This document shows, in pieces, positions 44,928 through 54,429 of a DNA stretch of 64,000 nt. Within the stretch, counting starts at the first letter, position 1, and each line of letters opens with the position of its first letter. The stretch covers positions 1 through 64,000 of the forward strand of contig JACPYS010000037.1 of assembly GCA_016195915.1 (NCBI GenBank), in the 5' to 3' direction. The notes under the pieces are model-generated. The model was not told where the DNA came from, did not search any database, and saw only the letters and a list, made by a program, of their open reading frames with translations. Made by a program: the position numbers and the translations under genes. This stretch comes from Betaproteobacteria bacterium (GTDB lineage: Bacteria; Pseudomonadota; Gammaproteobacteria; Burkholderiales; SG8-39).

Positions 44928-46016
44928 ATGCTTGAACTGCACAATGTCCGCAAATCGTTTGGTTCGCACCACGCAGTGTGCGGCCTTTCGATGTCCATCG
45001 CGCGGGGAAGCATCAGCTGCCTGCTCGGGCCGAGCGGCTGCGGCAAGACGACGGTATTGCGATGCGTCGCCGGTTTTGAATCGATCGGACAAGGCGCGAT
45101 TCTCATCAATTCATCGCTCGTGAGCGCGCCGGGGACGCTCGTGCCTCCGGAACGGCGCCGCATCGGGATGGTGTTCCAGGAATACGCGCTGTTTCCGCAC
45201 CTCAGTGTCGCAGCAAACGTAGCCTTCGGCCTTCACCAGATCGCGAAGGCCGAGCGCGAGCTTCGCGTCACCGAATTGGTCGAGGCGGTCGGGCTGGGCG
45301 GTCTCGAGTCGAAGTTTCCGCATGAACTCTCAGGCGGACAGCAACAGCGCGTGGCGCTCGCGCGCGCGCTCGCGCCCCGGCCCCATTTGCTGCTCCTCGA
45401 CGAACCATTCTCTAACCTCGACGTGGATCTGCGCGAGCGCCTCTCCCTGGAGGTGCGCGACATCATCAAGGCGAACGGCGCGACAGCTGTGCTGGTCACC
45501 CACGACCAGCACGAGGCGTTTGCCATGGCTGACGAGATCGGCGTCATGCACGAAGGCCGGATTGTCCAATGGGACAGTGCCTACAACCTCTACCACCGGC
45601 CGGTGAACCGTTTCGTGGCGGATTTCGTCGGTCAAGGCGTGTTCCTGCCCGCCAGCGTGCTCAACTCCCGGCAGGTCGAGATCGAATTGGGCGTACTCGA
45701 CGGCGACATTCCGCACGGCTGCCTTCAGGGCTGCGCCGCGTGCGGCCGCGGCTGCAGCGCTGAAGTGCTGTTGCGGCCTGATGACGTGGTGCACGACGAC
45801 GCATCGGCGACACTTGCCGAGGTCGTGCACAAGGCGTTTCGCGGCGCCGAGATTCTCTATACCCTCAGGCTCGATAGCGGCCGCAAGGTGCTTGCCATGG
45901 TGCCGAGCCATCACAACCACGCTCTCGGCGAGCGTATCGGCATCCGCCTTGACGTCGACCATGTGGTCGCATTCTCCTCGCGGGACGCGGAACCGCACCG
46001 GCACCTACCGTCCTAG
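44928..46016 (+). CDS. fbpC: Fe(III) ABC transporter ATP-binding protein (FbpC-like) with Cys cluster
   Basis: ATPase subunit of 362 aa: Walker A GPSGCGKTTV, signature LSGGQQQRVALARAL, Walker B LLLLDEPFSNLD and the switch His in LVTHDQHEA. The C-terminal regulatory region carries CLQGCAACGRGC: Cys265, 269, 272 and 276, a spacing that could bind metal or an Fe-S cluster and so sense iron. A GTG at 44925 lies directly before the ATG at 44928. Its stop overlaps the convergent TonB gene by 4 bp. Confidence 0.92.
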   Translation: MLELHNVRKSFGSHHAVCGLSMSIARGSISCLLGPSGCGKTTVLRCVAGFESIGQGAILINSSLVSAPGTLVPPERRRIGMVFQEYALFPHLSVAANVAFGLHQIAKAERELRVTELVEAVGLGGLESKFPHELSGGQQQRVALARALAPRPHLLLLDEPFSNLDVDLRERLSLEVRDIIKANGATAVLVTHDQHEAFAMADEIGVMHEGRIVQWDSAYNLYHRPVNRFVADFVGQGVFLPASVLNSRQVEIELGVLDGDIPHGCLQGCAACGRGCSAEVLLRPDDVVHDDASATLAEVVHKAFRGAEILYTLRLDSGRKVLAMVPSHHNHALGERIGIRLDVDHVVAFSSRDAEPHRHLPS

Positions 46017-46783
46017 GCCCTCTCGTCGTTCAGGCTGAAGATGAAATTGATGTCCATGCCGAACTCCTTGCCGCGCAACGCGGCCGGAATCGGCACGAGG
46101 GGCTTGGCCCGAGTGAGGGTCTCCAGCGCAGCCTGATCGAGGACGTCGTGACCCGTGCTGGTTTTGATCGAAATGTTCGCAATCAATCCGTTGGCGCCGA
46201 TAACGAGTCGAATCACGGCCTTGCCTTCCCAGTTGTTGTCCAGGGCGACGCGCGGATACTTCTTGTAGCGCCGCGCAGCAGAATAGATCGCGAGGCGGTA
46301 CTGGTCCAGCGTACCCGCATCATCTGACGCCGCGGGCGAAGGTGGCGAGGGTCGCGTATCGATTCTCGCGATGGGGCCTGGCGCGCTGGGCGCCGATGCC
46401 GGCGCGGCCGGTGGGGCAGGCAGCGTAATTTCGGGTTCGCGCTTCGCCGCTTCGCGCGGGGGCAAGGCGGATTCAGGCTTGGACTGGACCGCCAACCCCG
46501 CCGGTGCAAGCCGCTCGACCGGCGGCGCGACCGGCTGCCGTTTCACTGGCGGCGGCGGTTCGACCGCGCGTGGCTTGGAGGGCGTCGCGGGCGGCGGAGG
46601 CGCGGCGATGAGACGCGCGACGATCGGGACCGGAACAGCATACGGATTCCTGGCGGCGTCTAGCTGAAGGAAATTGGCGAACAGCAGGACCGCGTGCAAC
46701 GCGAGCGAAGCGAATACGGCGAGAGCGAGCACGCGCCGCTCGCCCTCGCGCGCAAACGTGCCCCCGCCTAGCACCGCCGCCAT
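46013..46783 (-). CDS. TonB-family energy transducer
   Basis: Protein of 256 aa with an N-terminal TM anchor (about 18-40), a long Pro/Ala-rich spacer (about 58-150) and a C-terminal TonB domain (about 165-256, with GKAVIRLVIGANGLI). It would couple proton motive force to outer-membrane receptors. ExbB/ExbD are not adjacent. Proximity to the iron importer suggests a role in ferric uptake, but that is inferred. The ATG at 46783 was chosen because it directly precedes the TM anchor. Confidence 0.85.
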   Translation of the reverse strand: MAAVLGGGTFAREGERRVLALAVFASLALHAVLLFANFLQLDAARNPYAVPVPIVARLIAAPPPPATPSKPRAVEPPPPVKRQPVAPPVERLAPAGLAVQSKPESALPPREAAKREPEITLPAPPAAPASAPSAPGPIARIDTRPSPPSPAASDDAGTLDQYRLAIYSAARRYKKYPRVALDNNWEGKAVIRLVIGANGLIANISIKTSTGHDVLDQAALETLTRAKPLVPIPAALRGKEFGMDINFIFSLNDERA

Positions 46784-46833
46784 GCCCTGCCCCTGGAATC
46801 CGAGCGCGTGAATATACCCCAGCGAAACGTGCG

Positions 46834-49149
46834 CTAGGCCGACACGATGCGCCAGACCTTTTCCGCTGTGATCGGCATCTCGATGTGCGCAACTCCGTAG
46901 GCCGAAAGCGCATCGAGCACGGCGTGCACGACTGCGGGTACCGACCCGATGGTGCCGATTTCCCCGCAGCCTTTCACGCCGAGCAGATTGGTGGTGCAGG
47001 GAATGCACTCGTCGAAACGCGTGACCATCGGCGGAAACTGGTCGGCGCGCGGCACGCAATAGTCCATCATCGAGCCGGTGAGCAACTGCCCGCTCTCGGT
47101 GTCATACACGGCCTGCTCGAAGAGCGCCTACCCGACGCCCTGCGCGATGCCGCCGTGGATCTGCCCTTCCACGATCATGTGGTTGATGATCCGCCCGATG
47201 TCGTCGACGCTGGTAAAGCGCGCCAGCGCGATCTCGCCGGTCTCCGGATCGATCTCGAGTTCGCACACCTGCGCACCATTTGGCCAGGACGGCGAAGACG
47301 GAGTCTCCGTCGCCGATACGCGAAAATGCTTTTCCGGCTGCTTCGCCGCGAGCTCTGCCAGCGCGATCGACCGATCGGTGCCAGTGATGCTGAACTGCCC
47401 GTTGCGATACCCGATGTCCGCTGCCGCCGACTCCAGCGCATCCGCCGCGAGTTCCTTGCCACGCGCAACAGTGTTTCGGCCGGCCGAAACCACCGCGGAA
47501 CCACCGACGAACGCCGAGCGCGAGCCTACACTGCCCATGCCGTTCGCCAGATCAGTATCGCCCTGCACGATCCTCACCCTTTCGAGCGGAATCTGCAGCA
47601 CCTCGGTGATGAGCTGCGTGTAACTCGTCTCCAGGCCCTGCCCCATTGCCTGGGTGCCCGAGAACACGGTGACTGTGCCGTCGGCATCGACGCGAATGTC
47701 CACTGTTTCGGTCGGCAGTGCGCCCGTCCATTCGATATACACCGCCAACCCGCGACCGCGCAATTTGCCGTGGCGCCTCGATTCGCCGCGACGCGTGTCG
47801 AAACCGTTCCAGTCCGCCGCCTCGAGCGCGCTCTCCAGCATGCGGCCGAAATCGCCCGAGTCATAGGTTTCGCCCAGGTGGGTGCGATACGGATACTGGC
47901 CCGGCTGGATCAGGTTGCGGCGGCGCAGCTCGATCGGATCGAGCTTCATTTCGCGCGCCGCCTTCTCGATCAGCCGCTCCATCAGGTAATTCGCCTCGGG
48001 GCGTCCGGCGCCACGGTACGCGCCAGTGGCCATGGTGTGCGTAAGTACGCCGCGCACGCGATATTCGATCACGGGCACGTGATACACGGTGGTCTGCACC
48101 TTCGGGCCGAGAACCAGGGGAATGATCGCCGAGGAGCCCACCGGCACCGCGCCAAAGTTTCCGAGGCTGTCCATCCTGAGCGCGAGGATGCGGCCATCGG
48201 CGTCGAGTGCGAGTCGCGCCTTGAAATGCTGGTCGCGGGCCATGTGCGCGGCGAGAAACTCCTCGCTTCGATCGGCGCGCCATTTCACGGGGCGGCCCAG
48301 TTTGCGCGCCGCATGGCACACCAGCGCGTCCTCCGGGCTGAGGCCAGTCTTCATGCCGAATCCGCCGCCGATGTCGCCCACCACGACGCGGAACTGCTGC
48401 GGCTGTGTATTGAACACCGCCGCGAGCGCATCGCGCGTGCCGGTAGGCTGCTGGGTCTGCGTGTAGAGGGTCCAGCGTCCGCCTTCGTACTGCGCCAACG
48501 AACAGCGCGGTTCGATCGCATTGGCGATCAGGCGCTGATTGTGCAGCTCGATCTCGGTGACACGTGCCGCACGCGCGAATGCCGCCGCCACGGCATTCGC
48601 ATCGCCGTAGCGCTGCTCGGCCGAGATATTGCCTGCGACCTGCGCCGAGACTTGCGGCGCTCCTGGGAGGATCGCGACGCGCGGGTCGATCACACACGGC
48701 AGCTCCTCGTAATCGATTTCCAGCCGGTCCGCCGCGTCCTGCGCCTGTTCTCGCGACTCCGCGAAGATCGCCGCGACCGCATGCCCGGCATACAGCCCCG
48801 CTCCATCGGCGAGCAGAGTGCGCAGCGGCGCTTCCATCGGAGAGCCGTCCGCCCGCTTAAAAAGCGGCGGAAAAGGTATGTGGTCCACGCCATCCGCCGC
48901 AAGATCGGCATAAGCCCAGACGGCCAGCACACCGCCTGCACCGCGCGCCGCCTCGGCGTTCATCGCTGAGATGCGCGCATGCGCATAGGGACAGCGCACG
49001 ACCACCATCCACGCCTGGTTCGGCAGGTTGCGGTCGTCGCTATAGAGCCCCTTGCCGGTGAGAAGACGGTCGTCCTCGAGCCGCTTCTGCGTGCGCGAAG
49101 AGCCGAAACGGGCTGAAGAAGGATCGAATTGGACCGCGGGAGCGTTCAT
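46834..49149 (-). pseudogene. molybdopterin-binding subunit of a xanthine dehydrogenase/CoxL-like hydroxylase, interrupted by an amber codon
   Basis: The full frame (771 codons) matches the large subunit of aldehyde oxidase/xanthine dehydrogenase-type enzymes: RTQKRLEDDRLLTGKG at the start, IGGGFGMKTG, AYRGAGRPEANYLMER and GVKGCGEIG near the end. At codon 674 the frame has TAG, directly after a GIAQGVG segment where relatives usually have Gln (CAG); reading continues in frame to 46834 with family-typical sequence. A single C-to-T change therefore truncates the protein by about 97 residues, which contain part of the cofactor domain. No FAD or 2Fe-2S subunit genes are adjacent. It may be inactive unless the stop is read through or is an assembly error. 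Confidence 0.83.
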
Positions 49150-49373
49150 GCGCTATGGGGCGGAGAAACGGGAGTAGGGATCGGAATGACCGGTACAGGT
49201 CACCGTGCGACAGGTTGGATCGCGATCGGATCGCGAGCGGCCCATGCTTCCGGAAGTTGACAAGCGCCATTTTATCAGGCGCGCAGCATCTGGTCTCCCG
49301 ACACTGGCCGAGGCCCGCTTCTATAATCCAGCCAGCCCCGGGGACTGTCTCATTCACCTGTCAGGTCAAAAAA

Positions 49374-51473
49374 ATGCGCTACCGCATCGGCATCGACGTC
49401 GGCGGAACATTCACGGATTTTCTTCTCATGGCGGCGGGAGGCCGGACCGCGGTCCACAAAGAGCTTTCGACACCATCCGACCCTTCCGAGGGGGTGCTCA
49501 ACGGGCTGATTGCTCTTGCCCGCGGTGAGGCGTCGAGCCTCGAGCCGTTTCTCGGCAGCGTCTCGATGATCGTGCATGGCACCACCGTGACCACAAACGC
49601 CGTGCTCACAGGGAAAACGGCGCGCACCGGCCTCATTGCCACGCGCGGCTTTCGCGATGCGCTGCAGATGCGCCGCGGCATCCGCGAGGAAATGTACGAC
49701 AACCGATACCACCCTCCCGAGCCGATCGTGCCACGCTGGCTGCGGCTGCCGGCGACGGAACGAGTGACGGCGAACGGAGCGATGGTCGTGCCGCTCGATA
49801 CAGCCAGTGTCGAGCACGCGGTGGGGTGCTTCCTCGAGGAGGGGATCGAGGCGGTCGCGGTGTGCTTTCTGCACGCGCACGCCAATGCGAAGAACGAGCG
49901 CGCGGCGGCGCGGATCGTTCGCCGCCTGATGCCGCACGCGTATCTCTCCGTGTCCTCGGAGGTGATGCCGCAGGTGCGTTTCTACGAGCGCACCAGCACG
50001 ACCGTACTCAATGCAGCCGTCGGCCCGATCCTCGCGCGCTATCTTGGAAACCTCACCGCGAAGCTTGCCAAGGCGCGATACTGCGGTGCGCTGCTCGTAA
50101 TGCAATCGAACGGCGGCGTCGCCGCACCCGCGGCCGTCTCGCGGCTCGCCGCGACGACGCTGCTTTCCGGGCCCGCCGCCGCGCCTGCGGCCGGCCTCGC
50201 CTGCATGGCGCCGCTGCGTGCGACCAGCTTCATCACCATGGACATGGGCGGCACGAGTTTCGACACTGCGCTGGTGCTCGACGGCGAACCCGCCGTGAGT
50301 TTCTCGGGTTCGGTAAACCGCTACGCGCTTGCGCTGCCCAGCATGGAAATCAACACCGTCGGCGCGGGCGGTGGATCGATCGCGTGGATCGACCAGGGTG
50401 GGCTCCTGCGCATGGGGCCGGCGAGCGCCGGTGCCGATCCAGGACCCGCATGCTACGCGCGCGGCGGCGTCGAGCCGACCTGCACGGATGCGAACCTGGT
50501 GCTCGGCTATCTCTCGGCGGAGTATTTCGCCGGCGGGCGCATGCGTCTGGACAGCGGCGCGGCGCAAGAGGCGGTCGCGTCCCGCGTCGCCAAGCCGCTC
50601 GGGCTGTCGCTGGCGGAAGCGGCGCATGGCATGGTTCATGTGATCAACGTCAACATGGCTGCCGCGATCCGGGAAGTCTCCGTGCAAAAGGGCTACGATC
50701 CGCGCGAATTCCCGCTCGTCTGCGCCGGTGGCGCGGGGCCGCTGCACGCGGCCGGAATCGCCGCCGAGCTCGGCATCGCGCGCATCGTCGTGCCGCGAGG
50801 TGCCTCGATCTTCTGCGCGGCGGGGATGCTGCGCACCGACCTGCGCCACGACTACGTGCGAAGCTGCGCGCACACCGTCGGCGAGAGTGCGGCCGGCGCC
50901 GGCAGACTGCGCCGGGCGGTGCGCGAGATGCTGGCGCAAGCGCGGCGCGTGCTCGCCGCCGAGGGAATCGTGGCCGCACGCCAGCGCATGCGCTATCAGC
51001 TCGACCTGCGCTATGCCGGCCAGTACCACGAGGTTACGGTGGAGGTATCGGCAAAGGCGCTCGCGGCGGCCGACTGGGACGCGGTGCGCGAGCGCTTTCA
51101 TGCAGAGCACGACCGGCTCTACGGCTATGCGCTGCGAGCCGAGGGCACGGCGGTGGAATTGCTCAACGTGCGACTCTCGGCGAACGGCGTGACGCAGAAG
51201 CCCGTATTGCAGCGCGAGGCACGCCGCACGCCCGGCTGCGGGCACGCTCTGAAGGGCATGCGCCCGGCGTACTTGCCCGAGCGCAAGAGCTACCGCGAGG
51301 TCCCAGTGTTCGACGGCGATCGGCTCGGACACGGCAACCGGCTGCAGGGTCCGGCGATCATCGAGAGCGCGAACACGAGCATCCTGGTTCCCTCGGGATG
51401 GCGCGCCGAGTACGATGTGCTGGGTAACTGCATACTAAACGCGTCTGCACCACGCGCAAGGGGCTCCGAATGA
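49374..51473 (+). CDS. hyuA: hydantoinase A / acetone-carboxylase-like beta subunit (HyuA)
   Basis: Subunit of a hydantoinase/5-oxoprolinase-type ATP-dependent enzyme, 699 aa. An actin-like ATPase fold starts at once with IGIDVGGTFTDF; further landmarks are HGTTVTTNAVL, MDMGGTSFDTAL and AGGAGPLHAAGIAAELG. It would phosphorylate a carbonyl substrate in a cyclic amide or similar molecule. ATG 49374 begins the conserved fold; a TATAAT lies 47 bp upstream. It overlaps hyuB by 4 bp and starts a five-gene catabolic operon. Confidence 0.9.
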   Translation: MRYRIGIDVGGTFTDFLLMAAGGRTAVHKELSTPSDPSEGVLNGLIALARGEASSLEPFLGSVSMIVHGTTVTTNAVLTGKTARTGLIATRGFRDALQMRRGIREEMYDNRYHPPEPIVPRWLRLPATERVTANGAMVVPLDTASVEHAVGCFLEEGIEAVAVCFLHAHANAKNERAAARIVRRLMPHAYLSVSSEVMPQVRFYERTSTTVLNAAVGPILARYLGNLTAKLAKARYCGALLVMQSNGGVAAPAAVSRLAATTLLSGPAAAPAAGLACMAPLRATSFITMDMGGTSFDTALVLDGEPAVSFSGSVNRYALALPSMEINTVGAGGGSIAWIDQGGLLRMGPASAGADPGPACYARGGVEPTCTDANLVLGYLSAEYFAGGRMRLDSGAAQEAVASRVAKPLGLSLAEAAHGMVHVINVNMAAAIREVSVQKGYDPREFPLVCAGGAGPLHAAGIAAELGIARIVVPRGASIFCAAGMLRTDLRHDYVRSCAHTVGESAAGAGRLRRAVREMLAQARRVLAAEGIVAARQRMRYQLDLRYAGQYHEVTVEVSAKALAAADWDAVRERFHAEHDRLYGYALRAEGTAVELLNVRLSANGVTQKPVLQREARRTPGCGHALKGMRPAYLPERKSYREVPVFDGDRLGHGNRLQGPAIIESANTSILVPSGWRAEYDVLGNCILNASAPRARGSE

Positions 51474-53215
51474 AGCGCAGGATCGATCCGATCGAGGTCG
51501 CGGTGCTGCAGCGGCGGCTGAAATCCATTACCGGGGAAATGGGCCTGACGCTCCTGCGCACGACGCGCTCGCCGATCCTTAACGAAGCGCGCGATTTCGT
51601 CACCGGGCTGTACGACGCGCGCGGCCGCATGCTAGAGCAGACCGAGTACATCCCGGTGCTCGCATTTGCGCTGCAGCCGGCCTGCGAGAACGTGATCCGC
51701 TTCTTCGGCGAGGATATCCATCCCGGGGACGTGATCCTGCACAATGATGTGTTCAGCGGAGGCAACCAGAACAACGACGTCGCCGTTTTCAAGCCGATCT
51801 TCCACGGCAAGACTCTCGTCGCCTGGGCCGCCTGCAAGGGCCATCAGGCCGATATCGGCGGCGCGGTGCAGGGCGGCTACAACCCGGAGGCGCGCGAAGT
51901 CTGGCAGGAAGCCCTGCGCATCCCCGCGGTCAAGGTGTTCGAGCGAGGGCGGCTGCGCAAGGACGTCTGGAACCTGATCTTCGCCAACATCCGGCTCGGC
52001 ATCGTGGAGGAGGACATCAAGGCGCAGATCGGAGGAGCCACGGTCGGCGAGCGCGGTTACCACGCGCTGTTGAAACGCTTCGGGCGCCGCCGCCTGCAGC
52101 ATCTGCTCGAAGCGCTGTTTGACAGCACCGAGCGCCGCGTGCGGCACGAGATCGCGGCGATTCCCGACGGGAGCTATCGCGGCGAGTCACATGCGTTTTA
52201 CGACGGAGTCACCGACGGCACAAAGATGAAAATCCGCCTTACGGTGACGGTGAGGGGCGAGAACATCACTTTCGATTTCTCGGGTTCGGCGCCGCAGACG
52301 CCGGGGTTCGTGAACGCACCCTATTCGGCCACCGCGTCGGCGCTGCTCCTCACCTTCCTGATGCTCATCGACCCGGAGATCCCGCATAACGCCGGGATCC
52401 TCAGGCCGATCCGCATCGTCAATCCCGAGGGCTCGTTCCTGAATGCGCGCTTCCCCGCGGCGACCACGTTCGGCAATTCGATCACCGGACCGACCTCCGA
52501 CGCGATCTTCCGCGCGTTCGCCGCGGCGCTGCCGCGGATGGTGAGCGCCGGCTGGAACCGCTTCCTGGGATTCGCCGTGTCCGGGCACGACCCGCGCCGC
52601 CGGCGCCCCTACGTGGACATCCTGTTCCTTTCGTTGAAGGGCGGCTCGGGCGGCACCTGGAGTGCCGACGGCTACGACCATATCGGCCTGATCAACTGCG
52701 CCGGCGGGATCCTCGCGCAGGACTACGAAATGTTCGAAATTCACGATCCGCATTTCCTGCTGAAGCACGAATACCTGCAGGACTCGGCGGGTGCAGGGCG
52801 CTGGCGCGGCGGTGTGGGCGTCGAGACCGAGTTCGAGATGCAGGGCGAGAACGTGACCGGCGTCGCGTTCGGCGACGGTGTCGAGGACGACGCGCGCGCC
52901 TTCGGCCTGTTCGGCGGCCGATCCGGGTCGCGGAACGAGATCCGGCTCGATTATCCGGATGGCACCGTGCGGCGAGCGAAGACCAAGGAAATCATCCGCG
53001 GCATCCCGCGCGGCACGCGCTTCAGCCAGAAGGCGGGCGGCGGCGGCGGCTACGGCGATGCGTTAGAGCGGCCGCTCGAAGCGGTGCTCGCCGACGTGAA
53101 GAACGAACTGGTCAGCATCGACGCCGCACGCGAAGACTACGGCGTCTGGATCGATGCGCGGACGCTCGCCGTGAATGCCTCGGAAACCAAAGCCTTGCGA
53201 GGAGCGAAAAGATGA
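51470..53215 (+). CDS. hyuB: hydantoinase B-family protein (HyuB)
   Basis: Partner subunit, 581 aa. Landmarks are LRTTRSPILNEARDF, HPGDVILHNDVFSGGNQNND and WRGGVGVETEFEM near the C-terminus. With HyuA it should open a cyclic imide or lactam, or act as an acetophenone carboxylase-like complex. Its ends overlap both hyuA and the VOC gene by 4 bp. Confidence 0.9.
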   Translation: MKRRIDPIEVAVLQRRLKSITGEMGLTLLRTTRSPILNEARDFVTGLYDARGRMLEQTEYIPVLAFALQPACENVIRFFGEDIHPGDVILHNDVFSGGNQNNDVAVFKPIFHGKTLVAWAACKGHQADIGGAVQGGYNPEAREVWQEALRIPAVKVFERGRLRKDVWNLIFANIRLGIVEEDIKAQIGGATVGERGYHALLKRFGRRRLQHLLEALFDSTERRVRHEIAAIPDGSYRGESHAFYDGVTDGTKMKIRLTVTVRGENITFDFSGSAPQTPGFVNAPYSATASALLLTFLMLIDPEIPHNAGILRPIRIVNPEGSFLNARFPAATTFGNSITGPTSDAIFRAFAAALPRMVSAGWNRFLGFAVSGHDPRRRRPYVDILFLSLKGGSGGTWSADGYDHIGLINCAGGILAQDYEMFEIHDPHFLLKHEYLQDSAGAGRWRGGVGVETEFEMQGENVTGVAFGDGVEDDARAFGLFGGRSGSRNEIRLDYPDGTVRRAKTKEIIRGIPRGTRFSQKAGGGGGYGDALERPLEAVLADVKNELVSIDAAREDYGVWIDARTLAVNASETKALRGAKR

Positions 53216-53637
53216 ACGCGCCGCACATCGACCATATCGGGATTATCGTCGCCGATCTGGAAGCCGCGATCGAGCGGCTGGGGCCGCTGTTTGGCGGCGC
53301 TCCCGTGGTGAAGGAGCTCATGCACGCCGGACTGCGCGTGGCGGAGTTCCACGCAGCGAACATCACCGTGGAGCTGCTGCAGTACAGCGGTGCCAACGAC
53401 ACGTTTGCGCGGCGAGTGATGGGCGGGCAGCTCGGCCTGAACCATCTTTCGGCGCGTGTCGAGGACGTGCAGCGCTCGATCGCGGAGCTGCGCGCCGCCG
53501 GCCTCGAACCGATGGAGGGGTTTCCGCGCCAAGGCGCGCACGGACGCGTTGCGTTCTTCAAGCCGGATGCGCTCACCGGACTGCTGTTCGAGATCTGCGA
53601 GCCGGATGCGGATGCCGCGCGCGCAAAGGACGAATGA
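53212..53637 (+). CDS. VOC-family protein (glyoxalase / methylmalonyl-CoA epimerase-like)
   Basis: Protein of 141 aa with the vicinal-oxygen-chelate fold: IDHIGIIVADLEAAIERLG at the start, His4 or His7 as metal ligand, NHLSARVED in the second half and Glu in LLFEICEPD. Methylmalonyl-CoA epimerases have this layout, but fit to that activity is not proven. Coupled to hyuB by a 4-bp overlap; 1 bp from the SDR start. Confidence 0.85.
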   Translation: MNAPHIDHIGIIVADLEAAIERLGPLFGGAPVVKELMHAGLRVAEFHAANITVELLQYSGANDTFARRVMGGQLGLNHLSARVEDVQRSIAELRAAGLEPMEGFPRQGAHGRVAFFKPDALTGLLFEICEPDADAARAKDE

Positions 53638-53638
53638 C

Positions 53639-54421
53639 ATGGACCTGGGACTGAACGGCCGCGTCGCGCTCGTGACGGGCGGCTCGAAGGGAATCGGGCT
53701 CGCAATCGCGAGGCAGCTCGCCGCCGAGGGCTGCGCACTGCATCTGGTATCGCGCACGCGGGCCGACCTGGAGGCCGCGCGCGAGGAGATCGCAGGGCGC
53801 CACGGCGTCGCGGTGAGCGTGCATCCGCTCGATCTCTCCGCGCGCGGTTGCGCGGAGGCGCTGGGCGCGGAATGCGGCGACATCGACATCCTGGTGAACA
53901 ATGCCGGCGCGACCCCGCGCGGCGCGCTCGACGAGGTGGACGAGGAGCGCTGGCGCAAGGCCTTCGAGCTCAAGGTGTTCGGGTACATCAACCTTTCGCG
54001 CGTGTTCTACAGGAGCATGAAGGCGCGCCGCCGGGGCGTGATCATCAACATCATCGGCAACGGCGGCGAGCGCCTGGACTACGGCTATATCGCGGGGGCG
54101 GCGGGAAATGCCGCGCTGATGGCGTTCACGCGCGCGCTCGGGGCAGGCAGCATCGACTTCGGCGTGCGCGCGGTCGGCGTGAACCCCGGGCCGGTGGCGA
54201 CCGAACGTCTGGTCGGTCTGATGAAGAACGAGGCGCAGGCGCGCTTCGGCGACGCCGGGCGGTGGCGCGAGTTCGAGAACGGTTTTCCTCTCGGGCGCTC
54301 GGCCACGGTGGAGGAAATCGCGGCGACCGTGGCGCTGCTCGCATCCGATCTTTCCTCCTACACCACCGGTACCATCGTGACCATCGACGGCGGCCTCGCG
54401 CACCGCGGGTCGCTGATCTGA
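53639..54421 (+). CDS. SDR-family oxidoreductase with atypical active site
   Basis: SDR fold of 260 aa with TGGSKGIG and NNAG intact. As in the SDR at 21698, the active-site helix reads YIAGAAGNAALMAFTRAL, with no Lys four residues after Tyr. The two are clear paralogues in separate catabolic operons. Its role here is unknown; it could act on the product of the HyuAB reaction. Starts right after the VOC stop and ends 8 bp before the acyl-CoA dehydrogenase. Confidence 0.87.
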   Translation: MDLGLNGRVALVTGGSKGIGLAIARQLAAEGCALHLVSRTRADLEAAREEIAGRHGVAVSVHPLDLSARGCAEALGAECGDIDILVNNAGATPRGALDEVDEERWRKAFELKVFGYINLSRVFYRSMKARRRGVIINIIGNGGERLDYGYIAGAAGNAALMAFTRALGAGSIDFGVRAVGVNPGPVATERLVGLMKNEAQARFGDAGRWREFENGFPLGRSATVEEIAATVALLASDLSSYTTGTIVTIDGGLAHRGSLI

Positions 54422-54429
54422 GGCCCATC

